DNA of 64,000 bases from Polynucleobacter sp. MWH-Jannik1A5 (GCF_018881795.1 NZ_JACVPQ010000001.1:186001-250000), one strand, 5' to 3'. Counted from the stretch's first letter, positions 1 to 8,975 are shown. Notes: generated by a model from the letters alone, not told the origin. A program made the numbers and translations.

Positions 1-210
1 GGCTTGCTGATTGAGGCAGTGGTTGCTGACATGGGAGTAGGATTGGTGCGGCCTAGGATGGTTAGATCCTTGATGGGTACAGGTCAAATTATTAAATTGA
101 TCGATATTGAATCTACCTCTCCACACAACTACTATATTGTCAAAAACCCTAATAAGAACTTCCCAGAAATTCAATCTTTTGTAAATTGGCTAACTCTGCA
201 GCAATGGTGA
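1..210 (+). CDS. LysR-type transcriptional regulator, C-terminal fragment (cut by window edge)
   Basis: The reading frame is open from the first base and stops at 208-210, so the gene begins upstream of the window. The visible 69 residues resemble the end of a LysR effector-binding domain of the GcvA-like type: a hydrophobic strand with GVGLVRP, then an arginine-rich helix, a variable segment, the strand YYIVKN and a closing helix ending in FVNWL. The DNA-binding N-terminus is not in view. It lies directly upstream of and co-oriented with glcDEF, so it could regulate glycolate use, but many LysR genes are divergent from their targets and this link is only inferred. Confidence 0.7.
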   Translation, partial: GLLIEAVVADMGVGLVRPRMVRSLMGTGQIIKLIDIESTSPHNYYIVKNPNKNFPEIQSFVNWLTLQQW

Positions 211-277
211 ATTTTATTCACCATCTTCATGTAAATCTTCCATCACCGATTGGCTCCTTTCTTCGTAAAGTGAGCCC

Positions 278-1789
278 ATGGAAACCTCATCAACCACTCC
301 TGACAACTTAGATGTAGTGACTGCCGCCCTACTAAGCAGGCAGTCACTATTGGTATCGGCCCTGCGCCCCATCCTCCCGGAGCATGCATTGCTGTGGGAG
401 CCTGAGGACACGATTCCCTACGAATGTGACGGCTTAGCAGCCTATCGACGCATGCCCCTGGCAGTTGCTCTACCGGAGACTGAGGATCAAGTTGCCCAAA
501 TTCTGAAGATTTGCTTTGAAATGCAAGTGCCCATCGTCCCACGTGGATCTGGAACAGGCTTATCCGGTGGCGCCATGCCAATTTCCCAAGGTTTAGTGCT
601 CTCACTAGCCAAACTCAAAAAAATCATCAGCATTGACCCATTCACTAGGACTGCGGTGGTTCAACCGGGGGTACGTAATTTGGCCATCTCCGAAGCCGTT
701 GCCCATCTTGGCCTGTATTACGCTCCAGATCCCTCTTCGCAGATTGCCTGCTCCATTGGCGGCAATGTGAATGAAAACTCTGGTGGTGTGCACTGCCTTA
801 AGTATGGGCTCACGCTTCACAACGTATTAAAAGTCCGTGGCATTTTGATGAACGGCGAGATTGTGGAATTTGGCAGTCTTGCTCCAGACTCCCCAGGACT
901 TGATTTATTAGCAATCGTGATGGGTAGCGAAGGCATGCTTGCGGTTGTTACTGAAGTTACGGTGAAGTTAATTGCTAAGCCAAAATTGGCGCGCGTCATC
1001 ATGGCGAGCTTTGACGATATTGAAAAAGGTGCAGATGCAGTTGCTGCCATCATTGCGGCCGGCATTATTCCGGCCGGCTTAGAGATGATGGATAAAGCCA
1101 CTACTCGTGCCGTAGAAGAATTTGTTCATGCAGGATATGACCTTGAAGCCGAGACCATTCTCCTATGCGAGTCAGATGGCACACCTGAAGAGGTTGCTGA
1201 AGAAATTGAGCGCATGACTAAAGTGCTCGAACAAGCAGGTGCTAGTGGTATTCAGATTTCTCAGAATGAAGCCGAGCGCCTGAAGTTTTGGAGCGGTCGT
1301 AAAAATGCATTCCCTGCAGCTGGACGCTTAGCGCCTGACTACTATTGCATGGACGGCACGATCCCACGCAGAAACATTGGCACGCTACTAAGACGCATTC
1401 AGGGCATGGAGAAGAAATATGGTCTTGCTTGCTTGAACGTATTCCATGCGGGCGATGGCAATATGCATCCACTCATTTTATTCAACGGTGCTGACCAAGA
1501 AGAATGGCATCGTGCTGAAGAATTCGGTACTGAAATTTTAGAAGCCTGTGTTGAGCTCGATGGCACGATTACCGGTGAGCATGGTGTTGGTATTGAAAAG
1601 ATCAATTCCATGTGCGTTCAATTTGGCGAAGGTGAACGCGAATCTTTCTGGGGGGTTAAGGCAGCATTTGACCCTGAGCGATTATTAAATCCCGATAAGG
1701 CTATTCCCACATTAAATCGCTGTGCTGAATATGGTCGTATGCGCATTAGTGGCGGTAATCTTCCGCATCCTGAGTTGGAGCGCTTCTAA
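278..1789 (+). CDS. glcD: Glycolate oxidase FAD-linked subunit GlcD
   Basis: 503-residue FAD-linked oxidase, the catalytic flavoprotein of the membrane-associated glycolate dehydrogenase GlcDEF, which oxidises glycolate to glyoxylate and passes electrons to the respiratory chain. The N-terminal half shows the FAD-binding PCMH-type fold, with PRGSGTGLSGGA near residues 90-100 and the glycine/asparagine-rich GGNVNENSGG segment. The C-terminal half has the FAD-oxidase C domain with HAGDGNMHPL and the signature GEHGVGIEK. Length is normal for GlcD. It overlaps glcE by one base (TAATG), which indicates translational coupling. D-lactate dehydrogenases share this fold, but the three-gene order makes glycolate oxidase the best call. 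Confidence 0.93.
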   Translation: METSSTTPDNLDVVTAALLSRQSLLVSALRPILPEHALLWEPEDTIPYECDGLAAYRRMPLAVALPETEDQVAQILKICFEMQVPIVPRGSGTGLSGGAMPISQGLVLSLAKLKKIISIDPFTRTAVVQPGVRNLAISEAVAHLGLYYAPDPSSQIACSIGGNVNENSGGVHCLKYGLTLHNVLKVRGILMNGEIVEFGSLAPDSPGLDLLAIVMGSEGMLAVVTEVTVKLIAKPKLARVIMASFDDIEKGADAVAAIIAAGIIPAGLEMMDKATTRAVEEFVHAGYDLEAETILLCESDGTPEEVAEEIERMTKVLEQAGASGIQISQNEAERLKFWSGRKNAFPAAGRLAPDYYCMDGTIPRRNIGTLLRRIQGMEKKYGLACLNVFHAGDGNMHPLILFNGADQEEWHRAEEFGTEILEACVELDGTITGEHGVGIEKINSMCVQFGEGERESFWGVKAAFDPERLLNPDKAIPTLNRCAEYGRMRISGGNLPHPELERF

Positions 1790-2934
1790 TGTCTACAACC
1801 AACAATATGCACATTGATTTATTCCGCGAACAGATTCTGGCAGCAGCCAAAAATAAATCACATCTATCAATTGAAGGTGGTGGCACGAAGTCTTGGTATG
1901 GCAATGCCAATTCCTATGCCAAGCTAGATACTCGTCCTTACTCTGGCATCTTGGAGTACCAACCTGAAGAGTTGGTGATTACGGCTTGTGCCGGCACACC
2001 TTTAAAAGAAATTGAAGCAGCTCTAGCCGAGAAGAATCAAGTGCTGGCTTTTGAACCACCGCATTTTGGCGATACCGCTACCTTTGGTGGCGCCATAGCC
2101 GCAGGCTTAGCAGGACCTGGCCGAATTAGCGTTGGTAACTTACGTGATTTTGTTCTGGGTGCACGCATATTAGATGGCAAAGGACAGGATCTCTCTTTTG
2201 GTGGCAAGGTCATGAAAAACGTTGCGGGGTACGATGTTTCACGTTTGCTGCCTGGATCCATGGGAACCTTGTCACTATTACTCGAGGCTTCTGTAAAAGT
2301 ACTACCAAAGCCAGCAGCGACAGCCACTTTGCGTTGCCAAATCTCGCAAGAAAAAGCCTTACGAGTTTTAAATGAATGGGCTGGGCAACCACTGCCACTA
2401 TCAGCCAGTTGCTGGATTGGGCAGTCAAGACAAGATGGTGAGCTGACCATTCGTTTGGCCGGTGCGCTTGCAGCAGTTAAAGCTGCTATTCCCCTGATGA
2501 ATGCTGCTATCGATGCTATTGAAATTGATCCAGCAGTTGCGCAGATATTTTGGGCCGACTTACGTGAACAGCGCTTAGCTGTTTTCACAAGCCTAGATAG
2601 CACTGACACACTATATCGCCTAGCTCTGCCAGCCGCATGTGGCCCACTAACCATTGAGAATGCTGTTGGGGATATTGCTTTGGAATGGCATGGTCAGCAG
2701 CGCTGGATTAAAGCACGTGGCGATGATGCCACTTTTGCATCCTTCAAAGCTTTAGCCCATACCCATGGTGGACATGCCACTCGGTTTAAACAAGGAAGTC
2801 ATGTTGATCTAAACAATCAACGCTTTACCCTTCTGAGTGAGCAAGCGCACTCAACTGCTTTAGAGGCAGTACAAGCACGCCTAAGAGCCGCCTTTGATCC
2901 AGCAGGCGTATTTGCTACTTCACGCCTTCCTTAA
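1789..2934 (+). CDS. glcE: Glycolate oxidase FAD-binding subunit GlcE
   Basis: 381-residue second flavoprotein subunit of glycolate oxidase. It has a single FAD-binding PCMH domain: the segment PEELVITACAGTPLKEIEAA is followed by the FGGAIAAGLAGPGR loop and GGKVMKNVAGYDVSRL, all typical of GlcE. The C-terminal FAD-oxidase domain is reduced, as usual for this subunit. The start ATG overlaps the glcD stop by one base and the gene is followed by glcF after 8 bases, so DEF form one transcript. No odd features are seen. Confidence 0.92.
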   Translation: MSTTNNMHIDLFREQILAAAKNKSHLSIEGGGTKSWYGNANSYAKLDTRPYSGILEYQPEELVITACAGTPLKEIEAALAEKNQVLAFEPPHFGDTATFGGAIAAGLAGPGRISVGNLRDFVLGARILDGKGQDLSFGGKVMKNVAGYDVSRLLPGSMGTLSLLLEASVKVLPKPAATATLRCQISQEKALRVLNEWAGQPLPLSASCWIGQSRQDGELTIRLAGALAAVKAAIPLMNAAIDAIEIDPAVAQIFWADLREQRLAVFTSLDSTDTLYRLALPAACGPLTIENAVGDIALEWHGQQRWIKARGDDATFASFKALAHTHGGHATRFKQGSHVDLNNQRFTLLSEQAHSTALEAVQARLRAAFDPAGVFATSRLP

Positions 2935-2942
2935 TTCTTTAT

Positions 2943-4286
2943 ATGCAAACTCAACTCGCCCCCCAATTCGCCAATACCCCTGAAGGTATTGAGGCAGCCA
3001 GAATTCTTGGTAAATGCGTGCATTGTGGCTTCTGCACTGCTACTTGCCCTACCTATCAAATTTTGGGTGATGAGCTCGATGGCCCACGTGGTCGCATCTA
3101 CCTCATCAAGCAAATGGCCGAAGGGCAAGCACCTACTGAAAAAACGCGCATGCATTTAGACCGCTGCCTGACTTGCCGCAATTGCGAAAGCACTTGTCCA
3201 AGCGGCGTGCAATATGGCAACTTAGTAGATATTGGTCGCAAGTGGGCAGAAGAAAACACCCCTGAGCGCCCCCTTGGTCAGCGCCTAACTCGCTGGGCTC
3301 TGAAAGAAGGTTTAACTAGCCCTAAGCTATTTAATTCAGCAATGGCAATTGGTCGCCTAGTTCGCCCACTCATGCCAGCTGGTATCCAACGCAAAATTCC
3401 GGAAGCAAAAAATAAAGCGCTATCAAGCAACACCGACCCCTATGCCAGACCACAAGCAAGTCACACTCGCAAGATGCTCTTGCTCGAGGGTTGTGTACAG
3501 CCAGGCATGTTACCAAACATCAACTCAGCAACGGCGCGTGTTTTAGATGCACTCAAGATTGAATTGATTAGCGCACCGAATGCCACTTGTTGTGGCGCAT
3601 TGCGTTATCACCTAAACGATCAAGCTGGGGGCCTAGATAACGCCAAACAGAATATCGATGCTTGGTGGCCACAAGTCGAGCAAGGTGTAGAAGCCATTGT
3701 GATGACAGCCTCTGGTTGTGGAGTAATGGTCAAAGACTATGGACATCTATTTGCCAATGATCCGCAATACGCAGTCAAGGCAAAGACAATCTCTGAACTC
3801 ACCAAAGATATTTCGGAAATCTTGCCAGCACTTCAAGAAGAGCTCATCACCCTAATCGGAGCAGACCCCAAACCTGGCGTGGTATATCACCCGCCATGCA
3901 CCCTGCAACATGGCCAACAAATTCGGGGCAAGGTTGAAAGTCTTTTGTCTAGCATTGGTATTGGTGTGCGCCTGTGTGCCGATAGCCATCTTTGCTGTGG
4001 CTCAGCAGGAACTTACTCTGTTACTCAACCAGAGTTATCAGAGCAGCTGCGCCACAACAAACTCACCCATCTCAATGCTGCTTGTGAAGAGTCCGGCGCT
4101 CAAGTGATTGTTTCTGGAAACATTGGTTGCATCACCCATCTTCAGCAAGAAGACACTCCAGTGCTGCATTGGATCGAGATCGTTGATCAATTGATATCAA
4201 AAGTATCAACACAAAGGTCAGTTAAAACAATTCACCAACCAGGTGAAAAGTTTGATGAGTTTTTAGGTATTAGCCCTAGAGCCTGA
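2943..4286 (+). CDS. glcF: Glycolate oxidase iron-sulfur subunit GlcF
   Basis: 447-residue iron-sulfur subunit that carries electrons from GlcDE to quinone at the inner membrane. Two [4Fe-4S] motifs are complete: Cys25, 28, 31, 35 in CVHCGFCTATCP, and Cys75, 78, 81, 85 in CLTCRNCESTCP. The C-terminal half contains two cysteine-rich CCG domains, with CCGALRYHL and CCGSAGTY. Length and domain order match GlcF. It follows glcE at an 8-base gap. The permease gene 65 bases downstream has its own strong ribosome binding site and is probably co-transcribed. Confidence 0.93.
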   Translation: MQTQLAPQFANTPEGIEAARILGKCVHCGFCTATCPTYQILGDELDGPRGRIYLIKQMAEGQAPTEKTRMHLDRCLTCRNCESTCPSGVQYGNLVDIGRKWAEENTPERPLGQRLTRWALKEGLTSPKLFNSAMAIGRLVRPLMPAGIQRKIPEAKNKALSSNTDPYARPQASHTRKMLLLEGCVQPGMLPNINSATARVLDALKIELISAPNATCCGALRYHLNDQAGGLDNAKQNIDAWWPQVEQGVEAIVMTASGCGVMVKDYGHLFANDPQYAVKAKTISELTKDISEILPALQEELITLIGADPKPGVVYHPPCTLQHGQQIRGKVESLLSSIGIGVRLCADSHLCCGSAGTYSVTQPELSEQLRHNKLTHLNAACEESGAQVIVSGNIGCITHLQQEDTPVLHWIEIVDQLISKVSTQRSVKTIHQPGEKFDEFLGISPRA

Positions 4287-4351
4287 ATGCAATTCTGAGG
4301 AATAGGATTCACATCTAGTTTTACTTTAAAAAATTATTTAAGGAGATCATC

Positions 4352-6013
4352 ATGGTTTGGCAACAAATTTATGACCCAATTGGGAATATGGTCCTCTCCA
4401 CCCTTCTTGCGGCTATCCCTGTTGTCGTCATGTTGGTTGGATTAGGATTTTTACATTTAAAAGCACATATAGCTGCAGGAGCAGGCTTATTAAGCGCAAT
4501 TATCGTTGCAGTCTTTGTATACGGAATGCCTGGAGAGATGGCAGGTAAAGCCGCTCTCATGGGGGGTCTAACAGGCTTACTCCCAATTGGCTGGATTGTA
4601 TTGAACATCATCTACCTTCACCAACTTACCGAGCAGAATGGTTCATTCAAAATTCTGCAGGACTCAATCGCTGGTATTACTGAAGATCGACGCCTGCAAT
4701 TACTTTTGATTGCCTTCGCTTTTGGCGCCTTCTTTGAGGGTGCTGCAGGTTTTGGTACGCCAGTAGCGGTAACAGCTGCTATTTTGATTGGCCTAGGCTT
4801 CTCACCTCTTGCCGCATCTGGTCTTTCTTTAATTGCCAATACTGCACCGGTAGCCTTTGGTGCGCTCGGTACCCCAATTATTACTTTAGCGAAAGTGCAT
4901 GACTACGATTTAATGGAAATCTCAGCGATGGTTGGGCGTCAACTTCCACTTTTCTCTCTGATCGTTCCCTTCTGGTTGATTTGGGCTTTCGCCGGCAGAA
5001 AAGGTATGATGCAAATTTGGCCGGCTATTCTGGTAACTGGCGCAACATTCGCAATCGCTCAATTCTTGGTATCCAATTACATCGGGCCAGAATTAGTAGA
5101 CGTTATCGCTGCTATTGTTTCAATGGCATCTTTGGTCATGTTCCTAAAAGTTTGGAAACCAAAAGAGATTTGGAGATCTACATCCCTCAAGGGGCATGAA
5201 AGTGATGGAGGCGCATCCATTGCCCCAACTGTCCCAACCGTTCACCCACGTGCAGATGTAATACGAGCTTGGATGCCTTGGTGTATTTTGACTGTGTTCG
5301 TCTTTATTTGGGGCTTGCCAGATGTTAAGAATTACTTAAACAGTATCTTTGCACCTAAATTCCCAATCGAAGGCTTGCATTTGATGGTTGAGAAGATTGC
5401 CCCTGTAGTCTCTAAGCCAACCAAAGAGTCTGCAGTCTATGTATTAAACCTACTATCTGCCACCGGAACTGGGATTCTATTTTCAGCAATCCTAGGCGGC
5501 TTGTTTATGAAGTACAACCCTATTACCCTAGTAACAAGCTATTTCAGAACATTCTGGCTCGTTCGTTACTCATTAATCACTATCGTGTTGATGCTAGGTC
5601 TTGGTACATTGACGCGCTACTCCGGCCTTGATACCACTCTAGGTTTAGCATTTGCTGCTACAGGTATGTTCTATCCATTCTTTGGCACTTTAATGGGATG
5701 GATGGGTGTAGCTCTTACAGGCTCTGATACAGCATCTAACGTTCTATTTGGTGGCATGCAAAAAGTTGCCGCTGAGCAAATTGGCATAAGCCCCAATCTA
5801 ATGGGTGCCGCTAATAGTTCTGGAGGTGTAATGGGCAAAATGATTGATGCACAATCTATTGTTGTCGCCTCAACAGCAACCCGTTGGTTTAATCATGAAG
5901 GCGATATCTTGCGTTATGTCTTCTTCCACTCAGTAGCACTTGCTTGCTTAGTGGGTATTTTTGTGACACTTCAAGCATATGTATATCCATTTACTTTGAT
6001 GGTCATTCAGTAA
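4352..6013 (+). CDS. lctP: L-lactate/glycolate permease (LctP/GlcA family)
   Basis: 553-residue polytopic inner-membrane protein of the lactate permease family, with a dozen or more hydrophobic segments. Family landmarks include EGAAGFGTPVAV, the NTAPVAFGALGTP loop and a C-terminal ANSSGGVMGKMIDAQSIV. These transporters co-import L-lactate, D-lactate or glycolate with protons. Its place right behind glcDEF (same strand, AGGAG eight bases before the ATG) suggests glycolate, as for GlcA in E. coli, though sequence alone cannot separate GlcA from LldP. A strong intrinsic terminator follows the stop. Confidence 0.9.
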   Translation: MVWQQIYDPIGNMVLSTLLAAIPVVVMLVGLGFLHLKAHIAAGAGLLSAIIVAVFVYGMPGEMAGKAALMGGLTGLLPIGWIVLNIIYLHQLTEQNGSFKILQDSIAGITEDRRLQLLLIAFAFGAFFEGAAGFGTPVAVTAAILIGLGFSPLAASGLSLIANTAPVAFGALGTPIITLAKVHDYDLMEISAMVGRQLPLFSLIVPFWLIWAFAGRKGMMQIWPAILVTGATFAIAQFLVSNYIGPELVDVIAAIVSMASLVMFLKVWKPKEIWRSTSLKGHESDGGASIAPTVPTVHPRADVIRAWMPWCILTVFVFIWGLPDVKNYLNSIFAPKFPIEGLHLMVEKIAPVVSKPTKESAVYVLNLLSATGTGILFSAILGGLFMKYNPITLVTSYFRTFWLVRYSLITIVLMLGLGTLTRYSGLDTTLGLAFAATGMFYPFFGTLMGWMGVALTGSDTASNVLFGGMQKVAAEQIGISPNLMGAANSSGGVMGKMIDAQSIVVASTATRWFNHEGDILRYVFFHSVALACLVGIFVTLQAYVYPFTLMVIQ

Positions 6014-6032
6014 CAACTTGTAGCTCCCTTTC

Positions 6033-6059
6033 AAGACCGCCTTGTGCGGTCTTTTTTTT
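6033..6059 (+). terminator. Rho-independent terminator of the glc-lctP transcript
   Basis: An 8-bp stem, AAGACCGC at 6033-6040 pairing with GCGGTCTT at 6046-6053, closes a 5-nt loop and runs into eight T residues. It lies 20 bases after the lctP stop and marks the left edge of the foreign island. Confidence 0.92.
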
Positions 6060-6063
6060 GACT

Positions 6064-6075
6064 TGGCGGAGGAGG
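6064..6075. repeat. Possible decayed attachment-site copy (left end of island)
   Basis: The + strand reads TGGCGGAGGAGG here. The 3' end of the tRNA-Ser gene (read on the + strand from 9820) is TGGCGGAGAGGGAGG. Eight bases match exactly and most of the next few match with a one-base shift. The copy sits exactly between the lctP terminator and the first island gene, as expected for the distal att repeat of an element integrated in the tRNA 3' end. It is short and could be chance. Confidence 0.35.
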
Positions 6076-6131
6076 TTTATAACTGCTTTCTAGGGTCTCT
6101 TATTGGCCGAAAGCGGACTACGGAATCCACT

Positions 6132-7448
6132 CTAAGTTGTAACTTCAGACGCCCTTCTAGCCCTCATCACACCATACCTCGTAGCATCCCAGGCATGGTC
6201 CTCAGCATCGGTATCTACGTCTTCGGGGTTCAATGAATCTGGCGGTAGCTGTGGAATGGTTCTAAGCCAATGCTTACAGGTGTTAAATACTTTCAGCCTT
6301 CCTTCGGCCAATAGGCGAATAATTTCTTGGGCGCCATTTACTCTGCTTCTAGGGGCGTTATATGCCTCTGTCCATTTGACGCCTTTGTCTCTAAAGATCT
6401 GACCAATGGATCGCTCTGCTCCGATCTTTGAAAAGATGGATGGGTCAGCTAGGTTCATCCGATATTCGTATCCGAGGCGTTGATCATGAATTTCAATCTT
6501 TTTGATCTTCTCGGCTACTACCGTTGCATCTTCTCTAGTACCAGTGTTTTCTTTATCACCATATCCATAGAGCTCTCTCCATAAGTAATAGATTCCATCA
6601 TTGGATAAAGCAAACCAGTAGACGGCATATGGCCTGGCGTATCCCCAATCCATTGATCGCCAAACCTTCCAAGTTGGTGGAATAGCAAATGGCTCTACAA
6701 CGTGTTTAGAGGGCTGCCATACCCCTTCCAAGAAACTTCCCACGTGGATATCCCAATCACCCTCTAACCAGGCTCTACGTCTGTTTGGATCACTTAGTGA
6801 CTCTAGACTCATGAGGTAGTTGGGGTCATTTTTGAGAAGGTGGGTGTTCTCATAAATCGTCGAATGAATTCGAACTCTTGGTAGAGAACCATCTTGCTTG
6901 ATGATTCTCCCGGCTGGTATTGCTCCAATCTGAAATCGCTCCTTAACTGATGCATGCCCTACTCCAAATGGATTGCATGTTGCCCTCACCATCCTTGGCA
7001 TTCCAGGGTGTGATGACCTGCAGGTTGAATGCATGGCTTCGTAGAAAGATAGGTTCCGCCAGTTAGTTAACTCTTCAAATCCAAGCCATGGGTACTCATG
7101 GCCGTGATAATTCCAGTAGTCGTCCTCGTTAGCGCCATACCGAAAGTACAGCATCTCTCCTGTAGGCCATTTCCATACATAGTCAGATTCATTGAACTTG
7201 GCACCCGGGAAGATTTGATAGAACCAGCGCTTACTCTTGGCTACTACGTCAGCCAACTGGGGATAAGTCAGGCGAAAAAGTGTTCCGCGCCAATGATCGC
7301 CAAAGCCTCTGCCTACATGCTGGGCATAGCTCATCAGTAAGGTATCAGTCTTACCCCCGCCTCTGGTGCCCTCAAGCAATACCTCATAGACAGGGCAAGT
7401 CAGAAACAAGGTCTGGCTTCCAGGTAATGGTGCCCAGATGGTTTTCAT
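6132..7448 (-). CDS. Phage terminase large subunit (TerL)
   Basis: 438-residue DNA-packaging motor protein: an N-terminal ATPase that drives DNA into the capsid and a C-terminal RNase H-like nuclease that cuts the concatemer. The Walker A motif is EGTRGGGKT (residues 26-34, K33) and the Walker B is WLGFEE (121-126). Nuclease-site acidic residues are visible in SMDWGY (D267), NLADPS (D335) and DAEDHAWDATRYG (D417, D421). All catalytic elements are present and no frameshift is seen, so the gene looks intact although no portal or head gene follows. It ends only about 70 bases from the lctP terminator. It is preceded by the TerS-like gene at a 15-base gap. Confidence 0.93.
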   Translation of the reverse strand: MKTIWAPLPGSQTLFLTCPVYEVLLEGTRGGGKTDTLLMSYAQHVGRGFGDHWRGTLFRLTYPQLADVVAKSKRWFYQIFPGAKFNESDYVWKWPTGEMLYFRYGANEDDYWNYHGHEYPWLGFEELTNWRNLSFYEAMHSTCRSSHPGMPRMVRATCNPFGVGHASVKERFQIGAIPAGRIIKQDGSLPRVRIHSTIYENTHLLKNDPNYLMSLESLSDPNRRRAWLEGDWDIHVGSFLEGVWQPSKHVVEPFAIPPTWKVWRSMDWGYARPYAVYWFALSNDGIYYLWRELYGYGDKENTGTREDATVVAEKIKKIEIHDQRLGYEYRMNLADPSIFSKIGAERSIGQIFRDKGVKWTEAYNAPRSRVNGAQEIIRLLAEGRLKVFNTCKHWLRTIPQLPPDSLNPEDVDTDAEDHAWDATRYGVMRARRASEVTT

Positions 7449-7463
7449 TGGGTTTATAAAGCG

Positions 7464-7868
7464 TTAGTGTTTTGGCTGAGCTGCTCGCTCCCAATCCTCA
7501 ACAGTCATGGCACTTGGTACAACTAACACGCCGCTTTGCAGTGGGGAACCATCTTTGCCCGTGTGCTCAATTGCAGATAGGCGTGGATGCACATAAGGCG
7601 CCGCATACCTTCCAACAGTGGCGGCCATGTTTAGCAGTTTAATTCGAGCTTCACTTGCTGACTCTTTTTCACCGAGATCCTCTTCACGAACATTGCCAGC
7701 ATGCTCATATAGCTGATGCATTACCTTCATCATTACTTCTAATGGAGTAATTCCTTGAGTTGCAACTGCTTCCGCTATCTGACGAGTGCGCTTTGTTAGG
7801 CTGCCAGTCTTTCGCCCCGCCCCAGGTCTAGCTCCACCTTTTGATTTCTTTTGATTGTTTTCAATCAT
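7464..7868 (-). CDS. Terminase small subunit-like protein
   Basis: 134-residue protein just upstream of the large terminase. It opens with a basic segment containing GGARPGAGRKTGS, a motif common at the N-terminus of phage terminase small subunits and related DNA-binding proteins, followed by a predicted helical region. Position before TerL and length suit a TerS, which recognises the packaging (cos/pac) site. The ATG overlaps the stop of the preceding 79-aa gene by four bases. Without a structural match, a general phage DNA-binding role remains possible. Confidence 0.65.
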   Translation of the reverse strand: MIENNQKKSKGGARPGAGRKTGSLTKRTRQIAEAVATQGITPLEVMMKVMHQLYEHAGNVREEDLGEKESASEARIKLLNMAATVGRYAAPYVHPRLSAIEHTGKDGSPLQSGVLVVPSAMTVEDWERAAQPKH

Positions 7869-8104
7869 GGCAACTTGATCATTGTCAGAAGATGGGGCTG
7901 CAATGCAACTGAATCACCGATGGGGTCTTCAAACTCAATGATGATTCTTTGAAATAGATCAAATCGGCTTTGAGCGCCTCGATGCTTAACCACTGTACCT
8001 ATGCGTCCACTGGGAGTCTTCACAATTGAACCTATAGGAAAGTCTTCCATATCGGGTCGATGAATGACGCCCACCATGGCTTGGCTTGATTGCTTAGCCT
8101 GCAT
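7865..8104 (-). CDS. Small phage-associated protein of unknown function
   Basis: 79-residue protein not recognised as a named family. The middle part, GSIVKTPSGRIGTVVKHR, reads as a small beta-barrel (SH3/KOW-like) fold: alternating hydrophobic strands with a turn at SGR, then an amphipathic strand RIIIEFED. It overlaps the DUF1376 gene upstream (11 bases) and the TerS-like gene downstream (4 bases), so it is embedded in one translationally coupled leftward operon. That coupling is the main evidence that it is real. Confidence 0.6.
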   Translation of the reverse strand: MQAKQSSQAMVGVIHRPDMEDFPIGSIVKTPSGRIGTVVKHRGAQSRFDLFQRIIIEFEDPIGDSVALQPHLLTMIKLP

Positions 8105-8975
8105 TAACTGCCTCCTGACGCTTGCGTAGTTCTACGAAGATTCTGGTTTTGAAGGCGTCATAGCTTTCTGAGCCCTGGGCTCGCATGCCCAACTCCCTTC
8201 CTTTGAGGTCTATCCCCTCATTACTTTTCCACCAGATATCTTCACCTGGATCATTGGATTGACTCTTTCTTCGCATGCCTTTGAGAATGGCCATCACAAA
8301 TCCCACATTAATCGGTGTTGAGCTTGAAGCGCGTCTCCTGGTATCTTTGGCCTGCAAGATGGCATCAGCCACTTCCTTTTCAGAAATATCCAACCTAAGC
8401 ATCTCGTTGATGCGTTCATCATCAAGGGGGATATTGATACCCTCCTTTGCAAAAAGTTGAACTATTTGAGCTGGGCTTAGATTGCTCGTTTCCTCATTTT
8501 TCTTTTCTGCCCCATTGTTTTGTTTGTCTGGTGTATGGAGATTGGTGTTTGGTGTTTGGTGTCTGGTGTTTGGTGAGCATTGCGTTGGCAATGCGTTCGC
8601 ATTGCGATCGCATACGGAAATGGTCGTACTGTCAGACAGTATTTGTTCTACTGATGATGACTGCCAACGACCTTCCGCGCTCCGTCTGGCTTTGATTTGG
8701 CGATCCTTGAACCTTGCTATTTCATGGTCGCAGCGCTCTTGCCTCCAACCATCATCCGTTAGAGTAAAAAATTCATTGAGAACTGAGACCACTGCATTTT
8801 TTTCCTCTTTAGACCTAGCATTTATTAATCTCTGGACGATCTTCACATCTGCAGGAAGTGGCTTCTCTGTAGCGTAGTACTTTCTGATCAGGCGACTATA
8901 GGTAGCGTCCTCGATAAAGGTGAGATGTGCTGTTGCTTCTGCATAATCTCCAATGTGATGCTCGTAGTAATTCAT
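8094..8975 (-). CDS. DUF1376 (YdaU-like) phage replication protein
   Basis: 293-residue protein. The first 100 residues are a DUF1376/YdaU domain (MNYYEHHIGDYAEAT, then FIEDATYSRLIRKYY), found at the start of many phage replication-initiator-like proteins. A low-complexity linker (about residues 105-160, rich in S, T, N, P, Q) joins it to a C-terminal helical part with a repeated-helix look and a basic region, GMRRKSQ. The start ATG has GGAGA about 10 bases upstream on the minus strand. It begins the leftward phage operon. The DNA of the linker is packed with direct and inverted repeats (8529-8641), as in lambdoid O genes that contain their own origin. The replication role is inferred from the family. 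Confidence 0.8.
   Translation of the reverse strand: MNYYEHHIGDYAEATAHLTFIEDATYSRLIRKYYATEKPLPADVKIVQRLINARSKEEKNAVVSVLNEFFTLTDDGWRQERCDHEIARFKDRQIKARRSAEGRWQSSSVEQILSDSTTISVCDRNANALPTQCSPNTRHQTPNTNLHTPDKQNNGAEKKNEETSNLSPAQIVQLFAKEGINIPLDDERINEMLRLDISEKEVADAILQAKDTRRRASSSTPINVGFVMAILKGMRRKSQSNDPGEDIWWKSNEGIDLKGRELGMRAQGSESYDAFKTRIFVELRKRQEAVNAG
8529..8577. repeat. Seven tandem 7-bp repeats (iteron-like) inside the DUF1376 gene
   Basis: On the + strand seven units follow each other without gaps: TGGTGTA, TGGAGAT, TGGTGTT, TGGTGTT, TGGTGTC, TGGTGTT, TGGTGAG. Three are identical and the rest differ by one to three bases. The 7-bp period does not follow codons, so three units make a 7-residue protein repeat (TPNT- and HTP-like). 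Such an array can bind an initiator protein or can be a slippage microsatellite. Confidence 0.85.
8577..8641. repeat. Alternating inverted heptamers and a 15-bp palindrome next to the tandem array
   Basis: GCATTGC at 8577-8583, its complement GCAATGC at 8588-8594 and GCATTGC again at 8599-8605 are spaced exactly 11 bp apart, about one helical turn, in alternating orientation. A GATCGCAT follows. At 8627-8641 lies TACTGTC-A-GACAGTA, a perfect palindrome. All fall within the DUF1376 linker coding region, directly beside the 7-bp repeats. Together they look like a protein-binding or origin region. Confidence 0.8.

Noticed and set aside
8529-8577. CRISPR-like repeat array
   Set aside because: The units are 7 bp, contiguous and without spacers, within a coding gene.
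8482-8877. A 131-codon frame on the + strand inside the DUF1376 gene
   Set aside because: It reads the complement of a recognised coding domain, and its repeated VFGVWCLV-type sequence comes from the 7-bp DNA repeats.
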